Shown: piece after piece, positions 34,780 to 43,595 of the stretch
How positions within the stretch are numbered: position 1 is the first letter of the stretch
Layout: each line of letters starts with the position of its first letter
Assembly (NCBI GenBank): GCA_964633145.1
Contig: CAZWFE010000002.1
Coordinates: 1 to 64,000, forward strand
DNA: 64,000 nucleotides
Reading direction: 5' to 3'
Source: CAJXSD01 sp964633145
GTDB lineage: Bacteria; Pseudomonadota; Alphaproteobacteria; Rhodobacterales; Rhodobacteraceae
Translations under genes and position numbers: made by a program
Notes under the pieces: model-generated
Told to the model about the DNA's origin: nothing
Databases searched by the model: none
The model's input: only the letters and a program-made list of their open reading frames with translations

Positions 34780-35466
34780 TTATCCAAGACGGTGATCCCA
34801 TGCGGACTTGATTTGGTCCAGCAGGGGACGCAATGCTGTTCTTTGGTCGGACCGCAGTTTATCGGGGGCATCCAAGGCTTGCATAATTTCCGCATAACGT
34901 GGTGCGATGATTGTGGCGGGCGCGTCATTCTGCGCGGCCCACAAATTTGCAACTGGCTGCTGTTCGGCTGGGGCAGGATCAGCCGGGCGGGGGGCAAACA
35001 GATCGAATTGATCGTCGTCGTTGACAATCAAATCGTCGGCAGTTTGCGCAGAACCCTGTGGTTCTGGTGCGGTTTCAGCAACTGCGGGGGCCGTGGCTGG
35101 GGCAGGCGGTTGCGATGGATGGTTCACGTCCGCCACTAAATCATTCGCTGAATCATTACCGGGCATTTCGTCAGTCGCCGAAATGTCGTCATCCAATGGC
35201 TGGGACAGGGACACCAGATGCGTAACACCCTGTTCACGAATAATTTGTTGGGCGCCCTTGATGGTAATGCCGTCGTCATGCAACAGTTTTTTGATACCGC
35301 CGATGATCAACATATCTTTGGGGCGGTAATACCGCCGGCCGCCTGCACGTTTCACAGGTTTGATTTGGGTAAATTTGCTCTCCCAAAATCGCAGCACATG
35401 CGTTGGGACATTTAGCCAATCGGCAACCTCACTGATCGTGCGAAAGGCATCCGCCGATTTAGACAT
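34780..35466 (-). CDS. MerR family transcriptional regulator
   Basis: A 228-residue protein. The N-terminal winged helix-turn-helix (ISEVADWLNVPTHVLRFWESKF ... GGRRYYRPKDMLII) is MerR-type; the rest is Pro/Ala-rich and acidic with no sensor cysteines, so a metal response is unlikely. It sits in the conserved yceD-rpmF-plsX-fabH-ihfA-merR order 19 nt after ihfA. The target is unknown. Confidence 0.88.
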   Translation of the reverse strand: MSKSADAFRTISEVADWLNVPTHVLRFWESKFTQIKPVKRAGGRRYYRPKDMLIIGGIKKLLHDDGITIKGAQQIIREQGVTHLVSLSQPLDDDISATDEMPGNDSANDLVADVNHPSQPPAPATAPAVAETAPEPQGSAQTADDLIVNDDDQFDLFAPRPADPAPAEQQPVANLWAAQNDAPATIIAPRYAEIMQALDAPDKLRSDQRTALRPLLDQIKSAWDHRLG

Positions 35467-35485
35467 AAACTCGCCTTTTCTCTAA

Positions 35486-35788
35486 CTACTTCTTAGGGCC
35501 CGTTGCCACGCGATCTTTCATCAAATGGGATGGACGAAATGTCAAAACACGCCGCGGTGGGATTGGGGCCTCTTCTCCGGTTTTTGGATTTCGGCCGATG
35601 CGTTCATTTTTGTCGCGCACACTAAAGGTACCAAAGGATGAGATTTTAACCTGCTCACCATTCACCAGTGCATCGCTCATATGTTGTAGTACACTTTCGA
35701 CCAAGTCGGCGGATTCATTGCGTGATAATCCCACTTCGCGAAATACAGCTTCGCTTAGGTCCATACGCGTCAAAGTTTTTTCTGTCAT
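35486..35788 (-). CDS. ihfA: Integration host factor subunit alpha
   Basis: A 100-residue DNA-bending protein that pairs with IhfB. It shows MDLSEAVFREVGLSRNES, GEQVKISSFGTFSVRDK and the beta-arm GRNPKTGEEAPIPPRRV. The start MTEKTLTRMD was chosen because AGGGG lies just upstream; an earlier in-frame ATG adds 12 residues. It forms part of the fatty-acid/ihfA block. Confidence 0.96.
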   Translation of the reverse strand: MTEKTLTRMDLSEAVFREVGLSRNESADLVESVLQHMSDALVNGEQVKISSFGTFSVRDKNERIGRNPKTGEEAPIPPRRVLTFRPSHLMKDRVATGPKK

Positions 35789-35905
35789 ATTATACCCCTG
35801 TTCCAATTCCATCTTAGTCGTCAAAATTTTTGCGAGTCAATAAATTTGACCAAAGCTTATCTGTAAATAGATGCTTTTCAACAATAAAATATGAATTTAC
35901 TGGGC

Positions 35906-36877
35906 TTACCAGCGCAAGACGACGGATCCCCAGGCCAAACCGCCACCGATTGCCTCGGTTACGATCAGGTCGCCTGCTGTGATCTGACCACGATGTTTGG
36001 CCACAGACAGGGCCAAGGGAATCGATGCTGCCGATGTGTTGCCATGTTCTGGGACGGTCACGACTACGCGATCCTCGGGGATGTTCATTTTTTTGGCTGT
36101 GCCCAAAATAATGCGAATATTGGCCTGATGTGGGACAATCCAATCGACGTCATCTGATGTGACGCCCGCTTTTTCCATGGAAACCTGCGCCGTTTGCGCC
36201 AGTTTTTCAACGGCATGGCGGAATACCTCTTTGCCCTGCATGCGCAAATGGCCAACGGTTTGTGTGGACACGCCACCATCGACATACAAAATGTCGCGAT
36301 GCGTGCCGTCCGAATTCAAATCGACTGATAAAATCCCACGATCGTCTTTGGTTCCTGCGCCCTCTTGCGCCTCAAGGATCAGGGCGCCTGCGCCATCGCC
36401 AAACAAAACGCAGGTTGTGCGATCTTGCCAATCCATCAGCCGGCTAAAGGTTTCTGCGCCGATCACCATGATCCGTTTTGCCTGTCCCGCCAATATTTGT
36501 GCATTTGCATTGGCCATTGCAAAAATAAACCCAGCGCAGACCGCTTGGACGTCGAATGCAAAACCACGTGTCATACCCAAACCGGCCTGAACCATGGTTG
36601 CAGCAGACGGAAAGGTCAGATCAGCGGTTGATGTGGCGACAATGATTGCATCGATATCGTCGGCAACCAGACCCGCATCTGTTAATGCCGCCTGTGCTGC
36701 TGCCACAGCCATCGAAGATGTTGTTTCACCATCTGATGCAAAGTGGCGCTGTTTAATGCCGGAACGCGACGTGATCCAATCATCCGTCGTATCCAAAAAG
36801 GTTTCGAATTCTGCGTTCGGGACAACCCGTTTTGGTAGGTAATGGCCCACACCTGCCACGACTGCGCGAATCGTCAT
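35906..36877 (-). CDS. fabH: 3-oxoacyl-ACP synthase III
   Basis: A 323-residue condensing enzyme that starts fatty-acid synthesis from acetyl-CoA and malonyl-ACP. The catalytic triad is Cys114 (AVCAGF), His (VPHQANIRI) and Asn (HGNTSAAS). The start MTIRAVVAG lies 1 nt after the plsX stop, so the genes are coupled. A 117-nt gap separates it from ihfA. Confidence 0.96.
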   Translation of the reverse strand: MTIRAVVAGVGHYLPKRVVPNAEFETFLDTTDDWITSRSGIKQRHFASDGETTSSMAVAAAQAALTDAGLVADDIDAIIVATSTADLTFPSAATMVQAGLGMTRGFAFDVQAVCAGFIFAMANANAQILAGQAKRIMVIGAETFSRLMDWQDRTTCVLFGDGAGALILEAQEGAGTKDDRGILSVDLNSDGTHRDILYVDGGVSTQTVGHLRMQGKEVFRHAVEKLAQTAQVSMEKAGVTSDDVDWIVPHQANIRIILGTAKKMNIPEDRVVVTVPEHGNTSAASIPLALSVAKHRGQITAGDLIVTEAIGGGLAWGSVVLRW

Positions 36878-36878
36878 A

Positions 36879-37982
36879 TTATTGTTCCGTCCCTGCCTGA
36901 TTGTCGTGATCATCCTGCTTTATGCTGGAAACCGATGCAACCCGTGCGGCAATTTTGTGATGAATTTGTGACTTTGCCAGCTGTGCGGCCAGACCGATTG
37001 CGGCCGCGACACCCATGGCATCGGCGGCCCCGTGTGATTTGACCACGGTTCCATTCAGGCCCAGAAACACGCCGCCATTGACGCGGCGTGGGTCAATCCG
37101 TTTTTGAAACCGTTTTAACACAGGCATGGATACGAATGCCGCCAGTTTCGACCACAGCGAATGGGTAAAGGAATCACGTAAACGATCGCCGATCAGTTTG
37201 GCCGTACCTTCGCCAGTTTTCAGCGCAACGTTGCCTGTAAATCCGTCTGTCACAATGACATCAACGGTTTTTCCGGGAATATCTCCACCTTCGACAAAGC
37301 CGCAGAAATCAAATTGCCCATGGTCGGCCTGCGCCGCAATCATTTCATGGGCCTCTTTCAGCTCGTCTCGTCCTTTGTGTTCTTCTGTTCCGACGTTTAA
37401 CAATCCGACACGGGGGCGTTTAATTTCCATGCCGTTGCGGGCATAGGATACGCCCATCAGCGCATATTGCAGCAAATCCTTGGCATCGGCGCGAATATCG
37501 GCGCCCACGTCTAACATAATGTTAAAACCACTGGGATTGCGCGATGGCCATAGCACCGCAATAGCAGGGCGATAAACCCCTGGCAATTTACGCAGACGAA
37601 TCATGCTAAGCGCCATCAGGGCACCGGTGTTGCCACATGACACACAGACTTGTGCGTCCTTGGATCGCACACTTTCCAGCGCGGACCACATGGATGTGTT
37701 TTTCCCCGTACGCAGCACTTGGGCTGGTTTGTCCTGCATTTGGACAATATCGGTGGCGTGACGCAATTGGACGCGCCCTGCAAGCTGCGGGCGTTTTTCA
37801 ATCAGCGGTTCCAAAACATCCTGAGGACCATGGATGATAAAGCTGTGATCGGGGTTTTTTTCCGCAAACAACGAAACACCGGCGATAACAACCGCCGGTC
37901 CCTGATCGCCACCCATGGCGTCGATGCTAATAACCGCGCTCTCAGGCCCCACCGATTGATCATGTGTCAAAGATGTGGACAT
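36879..37982 (-). CDS. plsX: Phosphate acyltransferase PlsX
   Basis: A 367-residue enzyme making acyl-phosphate from acyl-ACP for phospholipid synthesis. The diagnostic segments are ISIDAMGGDQGP, CVSCGNTGALMALSMIRL, MLDVGADIRAD and VTDGFTGNVALKTGEG. It is preceded by rpmF (17 nt) and followed directly by fabH, as in many bacteria where lipid synthesis and L32 share an operon. Confidence 0.96.
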   Translation of the reverse strand: MSTSLTHDQSVGPESAVISIDAMGGDQGPAVVIAGVSLFAEKNPDHSFIIHGPQDVLEPLIEKRPQLAGRVQLRHATDIVQMQDKPAQVLRTGKNTSMWSALESVRSKDAQVCVSCGNTGALMALSMIRLRKLPGVYRPAIAVLWPSRNPSGFNIMLDVGADIRADAKDLLQYALMGVSYARNGMEIKRPRVGLLNVGTEEHKGRDELKEAHEMIAAQADHGQFDFCGFVEGGDIPGKTVDVIVTDGFTGNVALKTGEGTAKLIGDRLRDSFTHSLWSKLAAFVSMPVLKRFQKRIDPRRVNGGVFLGLNGTVVKSHGAADAMGVAAAIGLAAQLAKSQIHHKIAARVASVSSIKQDDHDNQAGTEQ

Positions 37983-37999
37983 GTGATCGCGGTCAAAGC

Positions 38000-38206
38000 T
38001 TATGCTGCGTCTTCGTCGATTTCGACTTCGTCAGCCATCGCGACAACTTCGCGATCGGCGTAGTGGCCGCAAGATGCGCAAACGTGGTGTGGACGTTTCA
38101 GTTCGCCACAGTTTGAACATTCGTTCGGGTTCGCGGCAACCAATGCGTCATGTGCGCGACGGTTGTTGCGACGTGATTTCGATACTTTGTTCTGTTGGAC
38201 AGCCAT
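38000..38206 (-). CDS. rpmF: 50S ribosomal protein L32
   Basis: A 68-residue basic protein with the L32 N-terminus MAVQQNKVSKSRRNNRRAHD and an intact zinc ribbon (CSNC ... CASC). The acidic C-terminal extension DEVEIDEDAA is a common alphaproteobacterial feature. It belongs to the yceD-rpmF-plsX-fabH group. Confidence 0.97.
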   Translation of the reverse strand: MAVQQNKVSKSRRNNRRAHDALVAANPNECSNCGELKRPHHVCASCGHYADREVVAMADEVEIDEDAA

Positions 38207-38369
38207 GGTCTCAACCTCAATCTAGTGTGATGGGGACAAAGCCCCCGTTTTACGGTGTTCATGTATTGGGGGCGAATACATCTAAATCGTACCCAAACAC
38301 AACCCAATTTCGCAATAAGTGGCCAAAATACTGATGATTTTTTTCACCACAAGCCCAAAATACGAAATT

Positions 38370-38930
38370 TCAGGTATCTTTTTCCATTTTCGACTTTAAT
38401 GCAGCCAGCGCAGCAAAGGGTTTTGCATCGTCATCCGTCATTGGGGCCACACCGTCTTGGGCAAATACCTGCGGTGCGGCGGGATCATCGGTTGAACGCG
38501 GATAATCAGGCAACGCTAGGGCCAGTGCCTCGGTAAAGATTCGGTGTAGGTCAAAGACCTGGTCCAATGGCTCAAGCGTGTCGTCATCGTTTATTTCAAT
38601 TTCACCTTCATCATCAACATCACCGCTGATCCGGTCTGCGGGAATAAAGCGGCGCGTGATCGTGTCATCAATGCGCGTGGTCACAGGATCCAAGGTGACA
38701 ACACAGGGCTGTTGCACGGTTGCCCCCAACTTTGCCTGCAATACCCATTCTGATTTTCCCTCGGCGCGCAATTCCCCCTGAAACCGTGGTTTTTTTAATG
38801 CGATCAAGTCCAGATCGCGGACCAATTGTTCGATATGGTGGGGCCCAAACGTTAAATCGAATCGCGTTGGGCGGCGTTCATTCAGGTCAGCCACGCGTAA
38901 AACGGCTGATTGTGGGTCTCTCTCAGTCAT
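38370..38930 (-). CDS. YceD/DUF177 family protein
   Basis: A 186-residue protein of the DUF177 family, implicated in 23S rRNA processing or accumulation and almost always encoded before rpmF. The core segment QQPCVVTLDPVTTRIDDTITRRFIP contains the family cysteine, and an acidic stretch (VDDEGEIEINDDD) follows. The start MTERDPQSA was chosen because AAAGGA lies 8 nt upstream. It lies 163 nt before rpmF. Confidence 0.88.
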   Translation of the reverse strand: MTERDPQSAVLRVADLNERRPTRFDLTFGPHHIEQLVRDLDLIALKKPRFQGELRAEGKSEWVLQAKLGATVQQPCVVTLDPVTTRIDDTITRRFIPADRISGDVDDEGEIEINDDDTLEPLDQVFDLHRIFTEALALALPDYPRSTDDPAAPQVFAQDGVAPMTDDDAKPFAALAALKSKMEKDT

Positions 38931-39017
38931 TTGATAGGATCCTTTCTTGCGTGACATGATAGCATTGTGTAATCCGAATACTGACCTATGCGTTCCGAAA
39001 CAAGAGGAGCCAGCGCA

Positions 39018-39461
39018 ATGAATTATAAATCCTTTCTGTTTGCTAGTCTAACAGCGATCACCATTGCGGGGTGTTCTGCACAGTTTCGCAACCATGGCTA
39101 TGTGCCTCCGGCCGAGGATTTGGATGCCTTGATCATTGGTGTCGAAACGCGTGACGCCATTTTGGATAGTTTGGGCGCGCCGACGACCCAGGGTGTTATT
39201 GACGGCGGTAATCTGTATTACGTTCGATCACGGTTTAAACAATTTGGCGCATTTGCCCCCCAAGAAATTTCGCGCGAAGTTGTGGCTTTGACCTTTGATG
39301 CCTCTGGTACATTGCAAAATGTTGAACGCTATGGGTTGCAAGATGGGGCTATCATTTTACTGGATCATCGTGTGACGGAAACGTCGATTGCCGATCAAAA
39401 CATTATTCGTCGATTGATATCGACCATCGGTGGACCCTCTGCCAGCCAGTTCATCAAATAA
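39018..39461 (+). CDS. bamE: Outer membrane protein assembly factor BamE-like lipoprotein
   Basis: A 147-residue lipoprotein. The signal peptide ends in the lipobox TIAGC (Cys19), and the mature part has the SmpA/OmlA fold pattern (ETRDAILDSLGAPTTQGV ... YYVRSRFKQF). BamE stabilises the BamA/BamD complex at the outer membrane. AGAGGAG precedes the ATG; the earlier in-frame start adds 10 residues ahead of the signal peptide and is unlikely. It is divergent from yceD. Confidence 0.85.
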   Translation: MNYKSFLFASLTAITIAGCSAQFRNHGYVPPAEDLDALIIGVETRDAILDSLGAPTTQGVIDGGNLYYVRSRFKQFGAFAPQEISREVVALTFDASGTLQNVERYGLQDGAIILLDHRVTETSIADQNIIRRLISTIGGPSASQFIK

Positions 39462-39514
39462 AAGATGAGCGTTGGGATGCGTGTTGCCTGTTGCACCGGC
39501 GCGGATCGTAAGCC

Positions 39515-40270
39515 ATGAATTTGGAACTGGAACTGGAACTGGATCTGGAACTGGGGCAATATTCGGTATCCTTGGCCACCGATGTTCATACCCTGCAACA
39601 GGCCCAACGCCTGCGGCACCGCGCATTTCGCCGCAATAACGCGGATGGGTTGGATCGCGATCGTTTCGATGATCTGTGCCATCATGTCGTTGTCCACCAT
39701 CGCGACTCGGCGCAGATGGTGGGTTGTTTTAGAGTGATGATCAGCGCTTCGGCGGCTGAAATCACGCAGTCTTATTCCGCGCAGTACTATGATTTAACAA
39801 ATTTGCGCAAATATGCAGGGCCTGTCGCGGAATTGGGGCGGTTATGCGTGGATAGCGGTACGGGGGATATCGATGTTTTGCGTGCCGCTTGGGCGGGATT
39901 GGCCCACATTGTAGATCACCATCGTATCAATTTGTTATTCGGCTGCGCGTCGTTTCAGGGCACTGATCCCAGACCCTATCATGATTGCTTTCGCCTGTTA
40001 CACCATAACCACGCTGCACCAGCGGCCTTTGCCCCCCGCATCAAATCACCAGACGTGGTAGAGTATGCAACCCTGTCGGCGGGCAAAATCGATCCCAAAC
40101 GGGCGCTAACATCCATGCCCGCATTGTTGCGGACCTATATGTTGATGGGGGGATGGGTCAGTGACCACGCGGTGATTGATCACGATATGAACACATTGCA
40201 TGTTTTTACCGCCGTCGAAATTAACAAAATTCCACCGGCGCGGCAGCGTTTGCTGCGTGCAATGGCTTGA
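39515..40270 (+). CDS. olsB: L-ornithine N-acyltransferase (OlsB type, GNAT fold)
   Basis: A 251-residue acyltransferase resembling OlsB, which moves a 3-hydroxyacyl group from ACP to ornithine to make lyso-ornithine lipid. Family segments are QAQRLRHRAFRR, VAELGRLCVDSG and LFGCASFQGTDPRPYHD. The N-terminus is unusual: an (Leu-Glu)n run, LELELELDLELG, encoded by a near-perfect hexanucleotide repeat directly after the start. No strong ribosome site is visible. OlsA was not seen nearby. A related acyl-homoserine-lactone-like function is less likely. Confidence 0.82.
   Translation: MNLELELELDLELGQYSVSLATDVHTLQQAQRLRHRAFRRNNADGLDRDRFDDLCHHVVVHHRDSAQMVGCFRVMISASAAEITQSYSAQYYDLTNLRKYAGPVAELGRLCVDSGTGDIDVLRAAWAGLAHIVDHHRINLLFGCASFQGTDPRPYHDCFRLLHHNHAAPAAFAPRIKSPDVVEYATLSAGKIDPKRALTSMPALLRTYMLMGGWVSDHAVIDHDMNTLHVFTAVEINKIPPARQRLLRAMA
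39521..39554 (+). repeat. CTGGAA hexanucleotide tract in the olsB start region
   Basis: The sequence is T/CTGGAA repeated, with one GAT for GAA, covering codons 3-13 in frame. Slippage would change protein length by Leu-Glu pairs without shifting the frame. Confidence 0.8.
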
Positions 40271-40301
40271 CCTTTTGACCGCTGCGGCGTAGCTGCGGTT
40301 T

Positions 40302-42119
40302 ATGGCACGTGCACCTTTATTACAGCTTAATGCGATTTCTTTGACCTTTGGGGGTGACCCCATTTTCAGTGATCTGGACTTGGTGGTTCAAACGGGGGAT
40401 CGTTTGGCCCTGGTGGGTCGTAATGGATCGGGAAAATCGACCCTGATGAAAATTATGGCAGGTCTGGTCGAACCAGATCAGGGCGCGCGCATTTTGCCCA
40501 GTGGGGTCAGCGTCGGATATATGGAGCAAGACCCCGACATGCAGGGATTTGCCACCTTGGGGGATTATGCCTGTTCGGGGTTGGACCCATCAGAATTATA
40601 CCGCGTGGAACGCGCAGGCGAGGGGTTGAAATTTGATCCTGCACGCCCAGTTTCGACAGCGTCAGGGGGCGAACGTCGCCGTGCGGCATTGGCAAAATTG
40701 ATGGCCGAGGCCCCCGAATTGATGTTGCTGGACGAACCGACCAACCATTTGGATATACAAGCGATTGCTTGGCTCGAAGAGGAATTGAAATCAACGCGGA
40801 CGGGCTATGTCATTATTTCGCACGACCGCGCATTTTTGAATGCACTGACGCGGGCCACATTGTGGGTTGATCGCGGCCAAGTGCGCCGCCAAGAAATTGG
40901 TTTCCAAGGGTTTGAAGCATGGCGCGACAAAATTTGGGAAGAAGAAGACATCGCGCGCCACAAATTGGATCGCAAGATTAAATCCGAAGCACGCTGGGCA
41001 GTGGAAGGCATCAGCGCAAGACGCAAGCGTAACCAGGGCCGTGTTCGGGCGTTGCAGGATTTACGACAAGAGCGGGCTGGCCAGATCAAACGTCAAGGCG
41101 CAGCCGCTATGGAATTGTCATCAGCGCCAAAATCTGGCCGCAAGGTGATCGATGCCAAGGGGATTACCAAAGGTTTTGGCGACAAAACCATCGTTTCGAA
41201 TTTTTCGATCAATATTCAACGTGGTGACCGCGTTGCCTTTGTTGGGCCGAATGGGGTTGGAAAAACGACGTTGTTGAAAATATTGATGGGCGAATTGGCA
41301 CCAGATCAAGGCACAGTTGCGTTGGGTACGAATTTAATCCCCGCAATCTTTGACCAAAGTCGTGCGCAGCTGGATCCTGACATGACACTATGGGACAGTT
41401 TGACGGGTGATCCTGATATGCGTGTTTCTGGCAAAGCCGATCAGATCATGGTGCGTGGCACGCCGAAACATGTTGTTGGATACCTCAAGGAATTTTTGTT
41501 TGATGATGCGCAAGCGCGCGCGCCTGTGCGCAGCCTAAGTGGTGGCGAAAAAGCGCGCCTGCTGTTGGCCAAAATAATGGCCCGTGAAAGCAATATCTTG
41601 GTCTTGGATGAACCGACGAACGATTTGGATGTCGAAACACTGGATCTGTTACAGGAATTGCTGGACGATTTTGATGGTACGGTTTTGCTGGTCAGTCACG
41701 ATCGCGACTTTTTGGATCGTATTGCTGCGACCACGGTCGCAATGGAAGGCGATGGCAAAGCCACGGTGTATGCCGGTGGTTGGTCGGATTATTTGGCGCA
41801 GCGCGCAACAGTGACCGATCCCGAGATAGCAGTATCCAAAAAGACTGATAAATCTGGATCCAAGCCCAAATCCGAGCCTGAATCCAAGGTCAGCGGGCTA
41901 AGCTATACGGAAAAACATAGGCTTGAAAAACTGCCTGACATCATCACGCGCCTTGAGGCGGAAATTGCGAAATTAGAAGAATTTTTGTGCCAGCCGGATT
42001 TATATCAAACTGCGCCCTTGAAGTTTCAAAAGGCAACTGATGCTTTGTTAGAGCGTCAAACCGCTTTGGCTGATGCGGAAGAGGAATGGATGATGCTGGA
42101 AGAAAAGGCCCAAGGCTAG
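40302..42119 (+). CDS. ABC-F family ATPase (Uup-like)
   Basis: A 605-residue cytoplasmic protein with two ABC ATPase domains and no membrane helices. The first Walker A is GRNGSGKST (about residues 39-47) with signature SGGERRR and LLDEPTNHLD; the second is GPNGVGKTT with LSGGEKAR and VLDEPTNDLD. A C-terminal coiled-coil domain (about 525-605), typical of Uup, follows. ABC-F proteins act on the ribosome; Uup also affects branched DNA intermediates. The gene lies 31 nt after olsB. Confidence 0.92.
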   Translation: MARAPLLQLNAISLTFGGDPIFSDLDLVVQTGDRLALVGRNGSGKSTLMKIMAGLVEPDQGARILPSGVSVGYMEQDPDMQGFATLGDYACSGLDPSELYRVERAGEGLKFDPARPVSTASGGERRRAALAKLMAEAPELMLLDEPTNHLDIQAIAWLEEELKSTRTGYVIISHDRAFLNALTRATLWVDRGQVRRQEIGFQGFEAWRDKIWEEEDIARHKLDRKIKSEARWAVEGISARRKRNQGRVRALQDLRQERAGQIKRQGAAAMELSSAPKSGRKVIDAKGITKGFGDKTIVSNFSINIQRGDRVAFVGPNGVGKTTLLKILMGELAPDQGTVALGTNLIPAIFDQSRAQLDPDMTLWDSLTGDPDMRVSGKADQIMVRGTPKHVVGYLKEFLFDDAQARAPVRSLSGGEKARLLLAKIMARESNILVLDEPTNDLDVETLDLLQELLDDFDGTVLLVSHDRDFLDRIAATTVAMEGDGKATVYAGGWSDYLAQRATVTDPEIAVSKKTDKSGSKPKSEPESKVSGLSYTEKHRLEKLPDIITRLEAEIAKLEEFLCQPDLYQTAPLKFQKATDALLERQTALADAEEEWMMLEEKAQG

Positions 42120-42124
42120 CGGAT

Positions 42125-42337
42125 TTATTCTTCTCGATTGTGCGCGCATAAAAACTGATGCAGCTCATTTAGGTTTGGGTGCCCTGTGTCTAGGGCAAAA
42201 ATATAGGCCTGCGTCGCAAAAAAACAGGCCTCATCTATGTCGTCGGTCTCCATTGAGGCGCGTTGATACAGCGTCACCAACGCGACGAAATCGCGTTGGT
42301 CATGCGCCTCTAGGATCGCGTCGTTTAGGGTGCTCAT
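42125..42337 (-). CDS. Small conserved-looking protein coupled to the Rieske oxygenase
   Basis: A 70-residue acidic helical protein, MSTLNDAILEAHDQRDFVAL onward. The repeated helix pattern (LVTLYQRAS ... ACFFATQAYIFALDTG) resembles a single TPR-like helical pair. Its ATG overlaps the stop of the upstream oxygenase (ATGA), so translation is coupled. I do not recognise the family. A role as assembly factor or partner of the oxygenase is an inference from the coupling alone. Confidence 0.65.
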   Translation of the reverse strand: MSTLNDAILEAHDQRDFVALVTLYQRASMETDDIDEACFFATQAYIFALDTGHPNLNELHQFLCAHNREE

Positions 42338-43506
42338 TCAGCCGCCTGTTTTGCCGCACGATGTGTTTGGACTTGGGATGCAACCCAATCATGGAAACAA
42401 TGTGTTGGACCGTCCATCGCTGGGGAAAAACGTCCGCCATCGAATGTCACCGCATGGCGTCCACGCTGCATACCCTCGACCACGAAAATATCCTCTTCGA
42501 AAACGGTTTTCCACAAATGGGTATTTTCTGCCCGCATTTGGGGATCTGTGTCGGGCTGTGCATAATACAGATGGATGTTTTCGATGGTTTCATCTGTGCT
42601 TTGGGGAACCAACACAATGGCAAAGGCATGGTCACGATGCACACCCAACAACACATTGGGATAGGCTGCAATATATTCTGCCGATGTATCCCATTTCGAA
42701 TCCAGCTCTGGGAAATCGGGGAAAGTTGTACCATTGGCATCTTTTAGTTGACGGTAGACTAGTGATCCTTGGCCAGAATAGTTGCCATAGGATTCAATGT
42801 TGTAATGATCCTCTAGGCGTGAATAGCTGTTTAATCCTGGATGTACCCATGGCAGGTGATAGCTTTCGCAATAATTCTCGACGGCCAATTTCCAATTCGT
42901 TTTGACCTTGAGCTGAAATTTACTGTCCGCACCACCGTGATACAGCGGTTTGTCAAATTCCGCCCAGCGTTCGATGACATCTGCCATCGCCACTTCGAAT
43001 TCGGGGGCATTGCCGTGGATATTGACCCAAATAACATCACGCCAAATATGGCTGCGAATTTCGGTTAACCCCAATTCGGAACGTTTGACATCTGGGTGGG
43101 TGTTTTGTCCTGGTCCACCAACATGTGGGGTAGAGACCAAGCGCCCGTCGGTTGCATAACACCAGCTGTGATAGGGACAGCGAATAGCGCCTTCGATTTT
43201 GCGGGGCTCTTCGACCAGTATCATACCACGGTGACGGCAGGTGTTTTGAAACACGCGCACCTGATTTTCACGGTCGCGGACCAGCAACAATGGCATGCCT
43301 AAAAAATCAATTGGAACGGCATCCCCTGCCTCGGGGACATCCGCAGCAACCGCCAACCCGGCCCATTGCGAAAACAACAGTGCATCACGTTCCTCAAGGA
43401 ACATATTTGGATCAACGTAATGTGCGTTGGGTAAGCCATTGGCCAGTGATACAGGGCGGCGAACCGCATCCAAGTCGTCAGACTGATACATGCGCAAATC
43501 TTTCAT
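42334..43506 (-). CDS. Rieske ring-hydroxylating-type oxygenase, alpha subunit
   Basis: A 390-residue oxygenase. The Rieske 2Fe-2S ligands are CRHRG (Cys90, His92) and CPYHSW (Cys110, His113). The mononuclear iron site is in ENYCESYHLPWVHPG (His217, His222), with a later Asp expected. The overall pattern is closer to glycine betaine, carnitine or stachydrine oxygenases than to classical aromatic dioxygenases, so a quaternary amine is a plausible substrate, but this is inference. No reductase or ferredoxin gene is adjacent. The regulator 89 nt upstream on the same strand may control it. Confidence 0.85.
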   Translation of the reverse strand: MKDLRMYQSDDLDAVRRPVSLANGLPNAHYVDPNMFLEERDALLFSQWAGLAVAADVPEAGDAVPIDFLGMPLLLVRDRENQVRVFQNTCRHRGMILVEEPRKIEGAIRCPYHSWCYATDGRLVSTPHVGGPGQNTHPDVKRSELGLTEIRSHIWRDVIWVNIHGNAPEFEVAMADVIERWAEFDKPLYHGGADSKFQLKVKTNWKLAVENYCESYHLPWVHPGLNSYSRLEDHYNIESYGNYSGQGSLVYRQLKDANGTTFPDFPELDSKWDTSAEYIAAYPNVLLGVHRDHAFAIVLVPQSTDETIENIHLYYAQPDTDPQMRAENTHLWKTVFEEDIFVVEGMQRGRHAVTFDGGRFSPAMDGPTHCFHDWVASQVQTHRAAKQAAE

Positions 43507-43595
43507 TTCGGGTTTGACCTGATGTGAATACTACAGTTTTCGTGCAGCAAAAAACGTCGATTTCCGACCAGTTTGTTAAATGAAAACGACCCTAG

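Noticed and set aside
40805..41089. Antisense open frames inside the ABC-F gene and similar long shadows in uvrA, argS and pgi
   Set aside because: They lie fully within well-recognised genes, lack ribosome sites and follow from codon bias of the true frame.
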